Below, one piece after another: positions 16,781-25,337 of a stretch of 64,000 nt of DNA. The position numbers and the translations under genes are program-made. Every line of letters starts with the position of its first letter. The stretch's first letter is position 1. Origin of the DNA: Streptosporangium lutulentum (GTDB lineage: Bacteria; Actinomycetota; Actinomycetes; Streptosporangiales; Streptosporangiaceae); the NCBI RefSeq assembly GCF_030811455.1, contig NZ_JAUSQU010000001.1:620001-684000 (forward strand), read 5' to 3'. The notes below the pieces were generated by a model. The model was not told the DNA's origin. It ran no database searches and worked only from the letters and a program-made list of their open reading frames with translations.

Positions 16781-17881
16781 GTGGCAGGGATGCCGGAACC
16801 GATTGAAGTGCGCAAGGTGGCCATCGAGAGCGTGACCGACGCCTCCGGGCTGACCAGGCTCATCGACGACGGGGTGATCGAGGCCCACCGGGTGCTCGCG
16901 GTGATCGGCAAGACCGAGGGCAACGGCGGGGTGAACGACTACACCCGCATCCTGGCCGACCGGGCCTTCCGCGAGGTGCTCGCCGCCAAGGGGCACCCCT
17001 CGCCCGAGAGCGTCCCGCTGGTGTGGTCGGGCGGCACCGACGGCGTGCTCAGCCCGCACGCCACGATCTTCGCCACCACGGCGAACGCCGAGCCGGGCGA
17101 CGAGCCGCGCGTCAGCGTCGGCATCGCGATGAGCGACGTCATCCTTCCCGAGGACATCGGCCGTCCCGCCATGGTGGAGAAGGTCGCCGCCGGTGTCCGC
17201 GAGGCGATGAAGGCCGCGGGGATCGACGACCCCGCCGACGTCCACTATGTCCAGACCAAGACGCCCCTGCTCACCCTGGCCACCATCAACGACGCCAAGT
17301 CGCGCGGCATGGACGTGGTCATCGAGGACACGGGCCCGTCCATGGACATCTCCAACTCCACCACCGCGCTGGGCATCGCCGTCGCGCTCGGTGAGATCGA
17401 GATGCCCGCCGCCGACCAGATCCACCGTGACCTGTCGCTCTTCTCCTCCGTCGCGTCCTGTTCCTCGGGCGTCGAGCTGGACCGGGCCCAGATCGTGGTC
17501 GTCGGCAACGTCCGCGGCATCGGCGGCCGCTACCGGATCGGCCACTCCGTCATGAAGGACGCGCTGGACGCCGACGGCATCTGGGAGGCCATCCGCTCCA
17601 GCGGCATCGACCTGCCCGAGCGTCCCCACCCGTCGGACCTGGGCGGCAGGCTGGTCAACGTCTTCATGAAGTGCGAAGCCGACCCGTCGGGCAGCGTCAG
17701 GGGACGTCGCAACATCATGCTCGACGACTCCGACGTGCACTGGCACCGTCAGATCAAGGCCACCGTCGGAGGGGTCGCGGCCAGCGTCACCGGCGACCCC
17801 GCCGTGTTCGTCTCGGTCGCCGCGGTCCACCAGGGCCCCAGCGGCGGCGGTCCGGTGGCCGCCATCGCGGACCTGGGCTGA
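16781..17881 (+). CDS. Ring-opening amidohydrolase (cyanuric acid amidohydrolase/barbiturase family)
   Basis: 366 residues from GTG with AAGGAG 8 nt upstream. Cyanuric acid hydrolase and barbiturase share a three-domain fold with three Ser-Lys dyads. Matching Ser motifs are seen in [27 protein letters not shown] and [17 protein letters not shown]. The reaction opens cyanuric acid (to carboxybiuret) or barbiturate (to ureidomalonate); the two activities are hard to tell apart by eye. The coupling to carbamate kinase supports complete ammonia recovery from a pyrimidine- or triazine-like ring. No regulator or transporter gene adjoins it. Confidence 0.88.
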   Translation: MAGMPEPIEVRKVAIESVTDASGLTRLIDDGVIEAHRVLAVIGKTEGNGGVNDYTRILADRAFREVLAAKGHPSPESVPLVWSGGTDGVLSPHATIFATTANAEPGDEPRVSVGIAMSDVILPEDIGRPAMVEKVAAGVREAMKAAGIDDPADVHYVQTKTPLLTLATINDAKSRGMDVVIEDTGPSMDISNSTTALGIAVALGEIEMPAADQIHRDLSLFSSVASCSSGVELDRAQIVVVGNVRGIGGRYRIGHSVMKDALDADGIWEAIRSSGIDLPERPHPSDLGGRLVNVFMKCEADPSGSVRGRRNIMLDDSDVHWHRQIKATVGGVAASVTGDPAVFVSVAAVHQGPSGGGPVAAIADLG

Positions 17882-17893
17882 TCCGTCCGGCGC

Positions 17894-17920
17894 GGGCGGG
17901 ACGGGCGGGACGGGCGGGAC
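17894..17920 (+). repeat. Short G-rich tandem repeat
   Basis: GGGCGGGAC occurs three times in tandem (9-bp unit), followed by further GGGGC-rich sequence to 17958, between the amidohydrolase and SseB-like genes. It is non-coding low complexity and might form a G-quadruplex on the plus strand. Confidence 0.6.
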
Positions 17921-17998
17921 GGATGAGGTGAGCGGAGCGGGCGGGGCGGGCGGGGCGGAAAACCCTGTTCGCGTCGTCCGCGGGTAGGCTCCCGGTTC

Positions 17999-18550
17999 GT
18001 GCCGAGCATTCCGCAGCCATTGGTTCCCGACGACGACGGCAGCGCCGACGCCTCCGTGACGTCCGCGCTCACGGCCTTCGCGGCCGGTACGGCGGAGGCG
18101 GGCGAGGTGATAACCGCGCTGGGAGGGGCCAGGCTGCTCGTCCCCGTGGTGGCCCTGCTGACGGAGTCCGAGGTCGGAGAGCATGGGCTGAAGCAGGAGA
18201 AGGAGAGCGAGATGGCTCTCCCGAAACTGGTCGGCAACGACGGGCGCGAGGCCGTGCCCGCCTTCACCGGCGTCGAGGCGCTCGGGCTCTGGCGTCCCGA
18301 CGCCCGGCCCATCCAGGCCACGACCCTCCAGGTCTGCCAGGCCGCGGTGCACGAGGGAGTGGCCGCCGTGGTGATCGACGTGGCGGGCCCGGTGCCCTTC
18401 GTGATCGAGGGAGCTCTCCTGCGGGCGTTCGCCGCGGTCGAGTCGGGCACGGTCGACCGGCTGGGGCCCGAGGTCACCGTGGTGCGGATGGAGGAGGAGC
18501 CCGCTCCGCCCTCCAGGCGACGGCGGTTCGGCCTGCCCTTCCGGAGATGA
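17999..18550 (+). CDS. SseB-like N-terminal domain protein
   Basis: 183 residues from GTG. The pattern LVPVVALLTESE, then SEMALPKLVGNDGREAVPAFTGVEALGLWRPDARPIQ is the SseB N-terminal domain seen in many actinomycete proteins. The C-terminus ends in a basic tail (PPSRRRRFGLPFRR). It is cytoplasmic with unknown role. It precedes the prepilin peptidase gene by 61 bp on the same strand. Confidence 0.8.
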   Translation: MPSIPQPLVPDDDGSADASVTSALTAFAAGTAEAGEVITALGGARLLVPVVALLTESEVGEHGLKQEKESEMALPKLVGNDGREAVPAFTGVEALGLWRPDARPIQATTLQVCQAAVHEGVAAVVIDVAGPVPFVIEGALLRAFAAVESGTVDRLGPEVTVVRMEEEPAPPSRRRRFGLPFRR

Positions 18551-18611
18551 GCCCCGCGCGGGCTTGAACGCCCGGCGGACGGGGGAAGGCCCCGCGGATT
18601 ATGGTCGTTGC

Positions 18612-19277
18612 GTGATCCTCCTCCCCGTCGCGGCGGTCCTGGCCGGTCTGGTGATCGGCCTCCGGGCGCGCGTCCTGATCGCCCGGTACGCGCGGACCGG
18701 CGGGGAACCGTCCCCACCGGCCGGGCCACCGCCGCTGGTCGTGGAGGCGGCCACCGCCCTGGCGCTCGGGGCGCTCGCCCTGCGGGCCGCGCCCGAGGCG
18801 TCCTTCCCGCCGGAGGTCACGTGGGTGGCGGAGCTTCTCGCCCTCTGGTGGCTGGCGGTGATCGCCGTGACGCTGGCCTTCGTCGACCTGGCCGTCCACC
18901 GGCTCCCCGACAGGCTCACCCTCGCGGCGTACCTCGGGACCGGCGGCCTGCTCACGGTGGCGGCCCTGGCCGGAGGACGACTCGACGACCTCCTCGGGGC
19001 CGGACTGGGGGGCGCCGCGCTGGCGGCCTTCTACCTGGTGCTCTTCCTGGTCAACCCGGCGGGGATGGGACTGGGCGACGTCAAGCTCGCGGCGAGCCTG
19101 GGCACCGCGCTCGGCTGGTTCGGCTGGGAGACCGTGGCCGTCGGGGCGTTCCTGGGCTTCCTCGCGGGGGGTCTCTACGGCGCCGCGCTGATGGTCACGA
19201 GCCGCGCCGACCGCAAGAGCGAGATCCCCTTCGGCCCGTTCATGATCATTGGTGCGTTCACGGCGATCCTGTTGTGA
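18612..19277 (+). CDS. Prepilin peptidase (A24, short form)
   Basis: 221 residues from GTG (VILLPVAAVLAG). Multi-pass membrane protein with both aspartate sites of A24 peptidases: LAFVDLAVHRLPDRLTL and GMGLGDVKLAASLG (GxGD). It lacks the N-terminal methyltransferase zinc domain of PilD, as usual for actinobacterial short forms. It would cleave leader peptides of pilin-like or Tad pilin precursors. In many actinomycetes this gene lies directly upstream of aroC; here a TnpB element separates the two. Its stop codon overlaps the first copy of an imperfect 32-bp repeat. Confidence 0.88.
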   Translation: MILLPVAAVLAGLVIGLRARVLIARYARTGGEPSPPAGPPPLVVEAATALALGALALRAAPEASFPPEVTWVAELLALWWLAVIAVTLAFVDLAVHRLPDRLTLAAYLGTGGLLTVAALAGGRLDDLLGAGLGGAALAAFYLVLFLVNPAGMGLGDVKLAASLGTALGWFGWETVAVGAFLGFLAGGLYGAALMVTSRADRKSEIPFGPFMIIGAFTAILL

Positions 19278-19385
19278 CCCATCCGACCTGATGTCGGTTG
19301 GTATGCCCATGTTGCGACTTGGATGGCTTGCTATCGGTCGATGCGGGCCTGCCGTGACTCAACCGACCTGCTGTCAGGCGGTACG
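19274..19385 (+). repeat. Imperfect 32-bp direct repeat beside the TnpB element
   Basis: Copies at 19274-19305 and 19354-19385 match at 25 of 32 positions with an 80-bp period. Both contain GTGAC-CA-CCGACCTG. The first includes the prepilin peptidase stop codon and a CCGAC/GTCGG hairpin. The origin is unclear: it may be remains of an earlier insertion or a duplicated element end. Confidence 0.5.
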
Positions 19386-19414
19386 ACCGTTTCGGTGCGC
19401 CGGTCCATGTCTCA

Positions 19415-19560
19415 CCCATTGACATCCTCCCCTGCTTGAAAGCAGGAGATTCCAACGAAACCTACCCCGTAAGGAGGAGGTCACGTTGAGGTTCGCGGTT
19501 CACCGGCCCGCCCAACGGCAGGCCTCCCCGCGCAGCCACCGCGTGCCCCGCGGCGGTATC
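19415..19560 (-). ncRNA. Predicted 3' omega RNA of the TnpB element
   Basis: In known TnpB systems the guide RNA scaffold overlaps the 3' end of tnpB and runs to the element right end. Here the tnpB 3' end is followed by the hairpin CCTGCTT-GA-AAGCAGG (19431-19446 on the plus strand), the usual right-end shape. The element probably ends near 19417-19420, so the guide would come from the flanking bases at about 19400-19420, read on the minus strand. Boundaries are inferred. Confidence 0.5.
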
Positions 19561-20655
19561 TCGGATGTTCTTCGCCGCGTTGACGTCAGCGTGATCCCGA
19601 TGCTTGCAGGCCACGCACGAGAAGAGCGCTTGGTTCTCACGACTCTCCCGGGCGATGTGCTTGCAGGCATTGCAGGTCTGCGAGGTATACCGCGGATCAA
19701 CCTTCCACACCCGGCCCGGAGCCTTGTCCTCCAGTCGGGCCGCCAACCGCCCCCACCCGTTGGCCAGGATGCCCCGGTTCAATCCCGCCTTCTGCCGCAC
19801 GTTCCGGCCCGGCGCTTCAAGGGTGCCTTTCGCCGCCCGGGTCATCGCCGAGACCTTCAGATCCTCGATGCCGATCACGTCGAACCGGCGGGCCAGATCG
19901 GTGCTGGTCTGCTCCACCCAGTCCTTACGCCGATCACCCTCCCGGGCCCTCAACCTCGCGACGGCGGCCTTGACCTTGGCGCGGCGTTTCGACCCAGGCT
20001 TAGCGCGGGCCAGGGCGCGCTGCAACCGCACCAGCCGCTTCTTCTCCGCCTCACCCAAGGCGGGAACGGTCAGCAACTCACTGGTCGACAACGCCGCCGA
20101 CACCACCACACCCCGATCCACCCCAACGGCCGCATCCGTCCCCGGGGTCGCAATCGACACGGGGACAATCGCGAACGCCACGTGCCAGCGGCCCGCCGCA
20201 TCCCGGGTGACGCGAAACGACTTCGCTTCCCCCACGGGGCGCGACCACCGAAACCGCACCCACCCCACCTTGGGGATCCGCACCTGGCCGACCTTCCGGG
20301 ACAGGCGGCGTACGTCGCCGGGTTTGACCGCGACGATTCGAAACCCCTCGCTGCGGCCACGTCGGCGCCAGGTGGGCCTGCGGTGGGTGGTGCCGAAGAA
20401 GTTCGCCATGGCCTGGTGGAAGTCCTTCAGCGCCTGCTGCTGGACGATGATCGACCCGGCCGTCAGCCACGGCGAGGCGGCGCGGGCCTCGGTGAGCTGG
20501 CGGCACTGCTCGGCGAACCCCGGCGCCGGCGTGCGCCCGGGCTGCCAGTGGGCGTGTTGTTCCACGGCCAGGTTCCACACATATCGGGCGTGTCCGCAGT
20601 GCTCCAGCAGCGTCGCCTCCTGGGCGGGGGAGGGGTGCAGCCGGTAGCGGGACAC
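19462..20655 (-). CDS. tnpB: RNA-guided DNA endonuclease TnpB (OrfB)
   Basis: 397 residues from GTG ([16 protein letters not shown]), a typical TnpB start; frames upstream belong to the element's left end. The OrfB N-terminal helix-turn-helix domain is at 1-140. RuvC residues are complete: Asp180 (GVDRG), Glu264 (IGIEDLKV) and Asp357 (HADVNAAKN). The zinc ribbon is intact with Cys328, Cys331, Cys347 and Cys350. TnpB cuts DNA guided by an omega RNA and helps retain the element at its donor site. All key residues being present suggests an active nuclease. No TnpA is adjacent. Confidence 0.93.
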   Translation of the reverse strand: MSRYRLHPSPAQEATLLEHCGHARYVWNLAVEQHAHWQPGRTPAPGFAEQCRQLTEARAASPWLTAGSIIVQQQALKDFHQAMANFFGTTHRRPTWRRRGRSEGFRIVAVKPGDVRRLSRKVGQVRIPKVGWVRFRWSRPVGEAKSFRVTRDAAGRWHVAFAIVPVSIATPGTDAAVGVDRGVVVSAALSTSELLTVPALGEAEKKRLVRLQRALARAKPGSKRRAKVKAAVARLRAREGDRRKDWVEQTSTDLARRFDVIGIEDLKVSAMTRAAKGTLEAPGRNVRQKAGLNRGILANGWGRLAARLEDKAPGRVWKVDPRYTSQTCNACKHIARESRENQALFSCVACKHRDHADVNAAKNIRDTAAGHAVAARGGLPLGGPVNREPQRDLLLTG

Positions 20656-20813
20656 ACCGAGCAACCTACCGATTCCTACCGACAAAAACCGGGGAACCAC
20701 TATGGGTGACCGTTCCGTGTTTTCTTCCCGTCCGGAGGGACGGAACCTCCACGCTGCAGGTGTTCGGTGAGCTGGGGCCATTCCAGTGGGCGGCACGTGG
20801 AAGACTTGTCATC

Positions 20814-21992
20814 ATGTTGCGCTGGTTGACTGCCGGAGAATCCCACGGCCCCGAGCTCGTCGCGATCCTGGAAGGGATGCCCGCAGGGGTGGAGGTGACC
20901 ACGGCCCACATCGACGAAGCACTGGCGAGACGTCGGCTGGGCTACGGTCGCGGCGCCCGGATGAAGTTCGAGCAGGACGTGGTGAACGTCGTGGGCGGCG
21001 TACGGCACGGCCGCACGCTCGGCAGCCCCGTGGCCATCCGCGTGGGCAACACCGAGTGGCCCAAGTGGGAGACCGTCATGGCCGCCGACCCCGTGGACCC
21101 GGCGTTGCTGGAGGGGCAGGCCCGCAACGCGCCGCGTTCGCGTCCCCGCCCCGGCCACGCCGACCTCGCCGGGATGCAGAAGTACGGCTTCGACGACGCC
21201 CGCCCGGTGCTCGACCGGGCCAGCGCCCGGGAGACCGCCGCCCGGGTCGCGCTCGGGCAGGTCGCCCGGAGCTTCCTCAAGCAGGCCCTCGGCGTCGACA
21301 TCGTCAGCCACGTCGTCTCGATCGGCGAGGCGCGGACCACCCCGGGAGTCATGCCCGGTCCCGGCGACCTGGCGGCGATCGACGCCGACCCGGTGCGCTG
21401 CGCCGACCCGGCCGGCAGCGCCGCGATGGTCGCCGAGATCGACAAGGCGCACAAGGACGGCGACACCCTCGGCGGGGTCGTCGAGGTGATCGCCTACGGG
21501 CTGCCGCCGGGCCTGGGCAGCTACACCCACTGGGACCGCCGTCTCGACGCCCGCCTCGCGGCCGGCCTGATGGGCATCCAGGCGATCAAGGGCGTCGCCG
21601 TCGGCGACGGCTTCGAGACCGCCCGCCGTCCCGGTTCCAGGGCGCACGACGAGATCGAGAACACCGCCGACGGCGTCCACCGGATCACCAACCGGGCGGG
21701 CGGCGTCGAGGGCGGCATGACCAACGGCGAGCCGCTGCGCGTCAGCGCGGCGATGAAGCCGATCTCCACCGTGCCGCGGGCGCTGGCCACCATCGACGTG
21801 CTGACCGGCGAGGCGGCCAAGGCCCATCACGAGCGCTCCGACGTGTGCGCGGTCCCGGCCGCCGCGATCGTCGCCGAGGCGATGGTCGCGCTGATCCTGG
21901 CCGACGCCGCGATCGAGAAGTTCGGCGGCGACTCCGTCGAGGAGGTCGCGCGCAACCTGTCCGGATACCTTTCTTCGATGGTGATCAAGTGA
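20814..21992 (+). CDS. aroC: Chorismate synthase
   Basis: 392 residues from ATG ([25 protein letters not shown]). The FMN-binding family signatures are seen: GESHG at the N-terminus, [56 protein letters not shown] and [18 protein letters not shown]. It converts 5-enolpyruvylshikimate-3-phosphate to chorismate, the last shikimate step. It is the first gene of the aroC-aroK-aroB-aroQ run. Its upstream region has been displaced by the TnpB element, whose left end is within about 70-100 bp of the start. Confidence 0.96.
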   Translation: MLRWLTAGESHGPELVAILEGMPAGVEVTTAHIDEALARRRLGYGRGARMKFEQDVVNVVGGVRHGRTLGSPVAIRVGNTEWPKWETVMAADPVDPALLEGQARNAPRSRPRPGHADLAGMQKYGFDDARPVLDRASARETAARVALGQVARSFLKQALGVDIVSHVVSIGEARTTPGVMPGPGDLAAIDADPVRCADPAGSAAMVAEIDKAHKDGDTLGGVVEVIAYGLPPGLGSYTHWDRRLDARLAAGLMGIQAIKGVAVGDGFETARRPGSRAHDEIENTADGVHRITNRAGGVEGGMTNGEPLRVSAAMKPISTVPRALATIDVLTGEAAKAHHERSDVCAVPAAAIVAEAMVALILADAAIEKFGGDSVEEVARNLSGYLSSMVIK

Positions 21993-22056
21993 GCGGGCGC
22001 ACCCGCGGGGGCGACGCCGTCCTCCGGACGGGCGAGACGCGCGCCGAGGAGGCACA

Positions 22057-22560
22057 GTGAGTCCCCGAGTGGTTTTGATCGGTCCTCCCGGATCGGGCAA
22101 GTCGACTGTCGGCCAGATCCTGGCCGAACGGCTCGGGGTCGCCTTCCGCGACACCGACACCGACGTGGAGGCCGTGGCGGGCAAGTCGGTGGGCGACATC
22201 TTCATCGAGGATGGCGAGGAGCGCTTCCGCGAGCTGGAGGCGGAGGCCGTACGGCGGGCGCTGGCCGAGCACGACGGCGTGCTGTCCCTCGGCGGCGGCG
22301 CCATCCTGTCCGAGGCGACGCGCGAGTTGCTGGCCGGTCACTCGGTGGCCTACCTGGAGATCGGCCTCTCGCAGGCCGTGCAGCGCGTGGGCCTGGCCTC
22401 GGCGCGGCCCCTGCTGGTGCTGAACCCGCGCAGCCAGCTGAAGAAGCTGATGGACGCCCGCCGCCCGATCTACGAGAGCCTGGCCGGGATCGTCGTGGCG
22501 ACCGACGAGCGCAAGCCCGACGAGGTCGTCGACGAGATCGTGAAGGGCCTGCGGCCGTGA
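22057..22560 (+). CDS. aroK: Shikimate kinase
   Basis: 167 residues from GTG. P-loop GPPGSGKST at residues 9-17, shikimate-binding [11 protein letters not shown] with Dx[25 protein letters not shown] (GGG motif) and ARPLL lid Arg. Phosphorylates shikimate at O3. It follows aroC by 64 bp and overlaps aroB by 4 bp (GTGA), showing translational coupling. Confidence 0.95.
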   Translation: MSPRVVLIGPPGSGKSTVGQILAERLGVAFRDTDTDVEAVAGKSVGDIFIEDGEERFRELEAEAVRRALAEHDGVLSLGGGAILSEATRELLAGHSVAYLEIGLSQAVQRVGLASARPLLVLNPRSQLKKLMDARRPIYESLAGIVVATDERKPDEVVDEIVKGLRP

Positions 22561-23633
22561 CGATCTCCAGAATCAAGGTCGACGGAGACGCCCCCTACGA
22601 CGTGGTGATCGGCGCCGGCGTGCTCGGCGAGCTCCCCGGCCTGCTCGGTTCCAGGGTCCGCACCGTCGCGGTGATCCACCCGGCGAGCCTGCCGGAGATC
22701 GCGCGGCCGGTCTGCGGCGCGATCGAGGCGGCCGGATACGAGGTCGTCGCGCTGCCGGTGCCCGACGCCGAGCAGGCCAAGACGATCGAGGTGGCCGCAG
22801 GGCTCTGGTCGGCCTTCGGCCGCTACGGCATCACGCGCTCCGACGCCGTGGTCGGCGTGGGCGGGGGAGCCACCACCGACCTGGCCGGCTTCGCCGCCGC
22901 CACCTGGCTGCGCGGCGTCAAGCTCGTGCAGGTGCCGACGACCCTGCTCGGCATGGTCGACGCCGCGGTGGGCGGCAAGACCGGCATCAACACCCCCGAG
23001 GGCAAGAACCTGGTCGGTTCCTTCTACCCTCCGGCCGGGGTCCTGTGCGACCTGGCCACGCTGGTCTCGGTGCCCCGCGACGACTACGTCGGCGGCCTCG
23101 CGGAGATCATCAAGGGTGGTTTCATCGCCGACCCGACGATCCTGACGCTCATCGAGGACGACCCCGAGGGCGCCAGGCTCCCCGAGGGACGGCACACCCG
23201 CGAGCTGATCGAGCGGAAGATCCAGATCAAGGCCGACGTGGTCGGCGCCGACCTGCGCGAGGGCGGCCTGCGGGAGATCCTCAACTACGGGCACACCCTG
23301 GCCCACGCCATCGAGCGGGTCGAGCAGTACCGGATGCGTCACGGCGAGGCCGTCGCCATCGGCATGGTCTACGCCGCGGAGCTGTCGCGCCTGGCGGGCA
23401 GGATCGGTCCCGGCCTCGTGGAACGGACCCGGTCCATCCTGACCTCGGTCGGGTTGCCCACCTCCTACCGCCGCGAGGCCTGGCCCGAGCTCCGCGACCA
23501 CATGCGCCTGGACAAGAAGAGCCGCGGCGCCAAGCTCCGGTTCGTCCTCCTGGACGACCTGGCGAGGCTCTCCCCGCTGGAGGACCCGCCGGAGGCGTTG
23601 CTCGAAGCCGCCTATGACGAGATCGCCCGATGA
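22557..23633 (+). CDS. aroB: 3-dehydroquinate synthase
   Basis: 358 residues. NAD- and metal-dependent family signatures: [57 protein letters not shown], and the metal ligands in [21 protein letters not shown] and [10 protein letters not shown]. Converts DAHP to 3-dehydroquinate. Starts inside the end of aroK and is followed by a 119-bp gap before aroQ. Confidence 0.96.
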   Translation: MTISRIKVDGDAPYDVVIGAGVLGELPGLLGSRVRTVAVIHPASLPEIARPVCGAIEAAGYEVVALPVPDAEQAKTIEVAAGLWSAFGRYGITRSDAVVGVGGGATTDLAGFAAATWLRGVKLVQVPTTLLGMVDAAVGGKTGINTPEGKNLVGSFYPPAGVLCDLATLVSVPRDDYVGGLAEIIKGGFIADPTILTLIEDDPEGARLPEGRHTRELIERKIQIKADVVGADLREGGLREILNYGHTLAHAIERVEQYRMRHGEAVAIGMVYAAELSRLAGRIGPGLVERTRSILTSVGLPTSYRREAWPELRDHMRLDKKSRGAKLRFVLLDDLARLSPLEDPPEALLEAAYDEIAR

Positions 23634-23752
23634 CCTCGGGCGCGGCCCGCCCGGTGCGCGGGGCGACGGGCGGAGCGGTTGAGAGCAGTGGTGAGAGCAG
23701 AACGTCGGCCGTGCGGCAGGCACACGGCCAGTGAAGAGTGATGAGTGATTTC

Positions 23753-24187
23753 ATGAGATCCGTCTACGTGCTCAACGGCCCGAACCTGTCGCGGCTCGGC
23801 ACCCGTGAGCCCGACGTCTACGGCGCGGAGACCTTCGCGGACCTGGCCGCGCTCTGCCGGGAGACCGGCAGGGAGCTGGGCCTCTCCGTGGACGTCCGGC
23901 AGACCGACGACGAGGCCGAGATGCTCGGCTGGCTGCACGAGGCGGCCGACGGCCGGGTGCCGGTGGTGCTGAACCCGGCGGCGTTCACCCACTACTCCTA
24001 CGCGCTGCGCGACGCCATCGCCCAGCGCACCGCGCCCCTGGTCGAGGTGCACATCTCCAACCCGGCCGCCCGCGAGGAGTTCCGGCACAACTCGGTGGTC
24101 GCCGCCGTGGCCACCGGTACCATCGCGGGGTTCGGCCTGAGGTCCTACGTGCTCGCGCTGCACGCCATCGCCGAGACCTCTGAGTGA
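23753..24187 (+). CDS. aroQ: Type II 3-dehydroquinate dehydratase
   Basis: 144 residues from the ATG of [20 protein letters not shown], the usual family start; GTG at 23738 and ATG at 23741 are in frame and possible. Catalytic Tyr in EPDVYG, Arg/Asn loop [47 protein letters not shown] and the His-containing C-terminal region are present. Converts 3-dehydroquinate to 3-dehydroshikimate by the anti-elimination route. It ends the shikimate run. Confidence 0.94.
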   Translation: MRSVYVLNGPNLSRLGTREPDVYGAETFADLAALCRETGRELGLSVDVRQTDDEAEMLGWLHEAADGRVPVVLNPAAFTHYSYALRDAIAQRTAPLVEVHISNPAAREEFRHNSVVAAVATGTIAGFGLRSYVLALHAIAETSE

Positions 24188-24194
24188 GTGCCCG

Positions 24195-25142
24195 GTGAGC
24201 GACTCAGCGATTGACCCGGTGGGCGACCCGGTGAGTGGCCCGGCGGGGAGGCAGACGGGCGACCCGGTGGGCGACCCGGTGAGTGGCCCGGCGGGGAGGC
24301 CGATGGGCGACCCGATGGGTGACCCGGTGAGTGGTCCGGTGGGGAGGCCGATGGGCGGCCCCGTGGGTGGGGCGGGGGGCGGCCGTTCCTTCTCCTCGTT
24401 CGTCGCCCTCGGCGACAGCTTCACCGAGGGACTGAACGACCCCGGGGCGAACGGCCACTTCCGTGGCTGGGCCGACCGGGTCGCCGAGCGGCTGGCCGCG
24501 CTCGACCCGGACTTCCGTTACGCCAACCTCGCCGTGCGCGGCAAGCTCATCGACCAGATCGTCGAGCAGCAGGTCCCGCGGGCGATCGAGATGCGGCCCG
24601 ACCTGATCAGCTTCTGCGCCGGAGGCAACGACCTGCTCCGGCCGGGCAGCGACCCCGACCGGATGGCCAAGAAGCTGGCGGGAGCCGTACGGGATCTGCG
24701 GGCCACCGGCGCCGAGGTGCTGCTGTTCACCGGCGTGGACCCACGCGACACCCCGATCATGCGCCGCGCCCGTGGCACGTTCGCGATCTTCTACATGCAC
24801 GTCAGGTCCATCTCCGAGCTGTACGGTTGCCGGCTGGTCGACCAGTGGTCGATGCAGGGCCTGCGCGACTGGCGGGCGTGGAGCGACGACCGCCTGCACA
24901 TGAACGAGGAGGGCCATCGCCTGGTGGCCGCCAAGATCTGCCAGGTGCTCGGAATCGACTGCGACGACGACTGGCGCAAGGCCTGGCCGCCCCGTGAGCG
25001 CACGGACCGGGGAGCCAAGCGCCGCGAGGACGCCCAGTGGGCCCGCGAGCACTTCGGGCCCTGGCTCGTCCGCCGCCTGCGCGGCCGCTCCTCCGGTGAC
25101 GGCCTCGACCCCAAGCGCCCTGACCTGAAGATCTTTCCCTAG
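24195..25142 (+). CDS. SGNH/GDSL-type hydrolase with N-terminal tandem repeats
   Basis: 315 residues. The SGNH core (about 66-270) has block I ALGDSFTEG, block III CAGGNDLL and block V DRLHMNEEGHRL (Asp/His). It should be an esterase or lipase-like hydrolase. The first ~60 residues are three tandem 16-residue Gly/Pro/Asp repeats (PVGDPVSGPAGRxxGD) with no signal peptide; they come from a 48-bp DNA minisatellite. Actinomycete homologues usually start directly at the SGNH core, so the extension is an oddity. The 7-bp gap to aroQ suggests co-transcription. Confidence 0.87.
   Translation: MSDSAIDPVGDPVSGPAGRQTGDPVGDPVSGPAGRPMGDPMGDPVSGPVGRPMGGPVGGAGGGRSFSSFVALGDSFTEGLNDPGANGHFRGWADRVAERLAALDPDFRYANLAVRGKLIDQIVEQQVPRAIEMRPDLISFCAGGNDLLRPGSDPDRMAKKLAGAVRDLRATGAEVLLFTGVDPRDTPIMRRARGTFAIFYMHVRSISELYGCRLVDQWSMQGLRDWRAWSDDRLHMNEEGHRLVAAKICQVLGIDCDDDWRKAWPPRERTDRGAKRREDAQWAREHFGPWLVRRLRGRSSGDGLDPKRPDLKIFP
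24213..24356 (+). repeat. 48-bp minisatellite, three in-frame copies
   Basis: Units at 24213-24260, 24261-24308 and 24309-24356, the third diverged, then a partial fourth. Because 48 is a multiple of three, copy-number change would lengthen or shorten the SGNH protein N-terminus by 16 residues without breaking the frame. Confidence 0.85.
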
Positions 25143-25241
25143 TCGCCCGGCTCCGGACACCGGCAGGGAACCCCCGCCGGATGGCCCCGGTCGCTCCTGC
25201 GGCCTGCTGGTCGCACGCCCCTGCCGGGGGAGCGGCCGGGG

Positions 25242-25269
25242 CCCGGCGGCGTCTCCGCGACGCGCCGGG
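25242..25269. terminator. Hairpin between convergent genes
   Basis: CCCGGCGGCGTC (25242-25253) pairs with GACGCGCCGGG (25259-25269) around a 5-nt loop, with one bulge. It lies in the 195-bp, very GC-rich gap between the SGNH and helicase genes and could end transcription both ways. Confidence 0.45.
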
Positions 25270-25337
25270 CACCGCCGGGGAACGCGGATCCCCCATTCCC
25301 CGGCCAAGGGCCCCGGCCAGGCCCCGCGGCGACGCCC

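Larger units (their letters stand above)
19415..20750 (-). mobile_element. Solo TnpB element (IS200/IS605-type, no TnpA)
   Basis: A tnpB-like gene is flanked by a right-end hairpin at 19431-19446 and a left-side hairpin CCGTCC-GGAG-GGACGG at 20728-20743. No Y1 or serine transposase gene adjoins it, so it is a non-autonomous, IS1341-like element. It lies between the prepilin peptidase gene and aroC. Exact ends are not resolved by eye. Confidence 0.65.

Noticed and set aside
19278..20813. A TnpA (Y1) transposase belonging to the TnpB element
   Set aside because: No frame in the element or its flanks carries the HUH and Tyr motifs; the same holds around the IscB locus.
24213..24356. CRISPR array
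   Set aside because: The 48-bp units are directly adjacent, in frame and without spacers. The other repeat tracts (28380, 34095, 47967, 49389) are likewise coding minisatellites. No cas genes are present.
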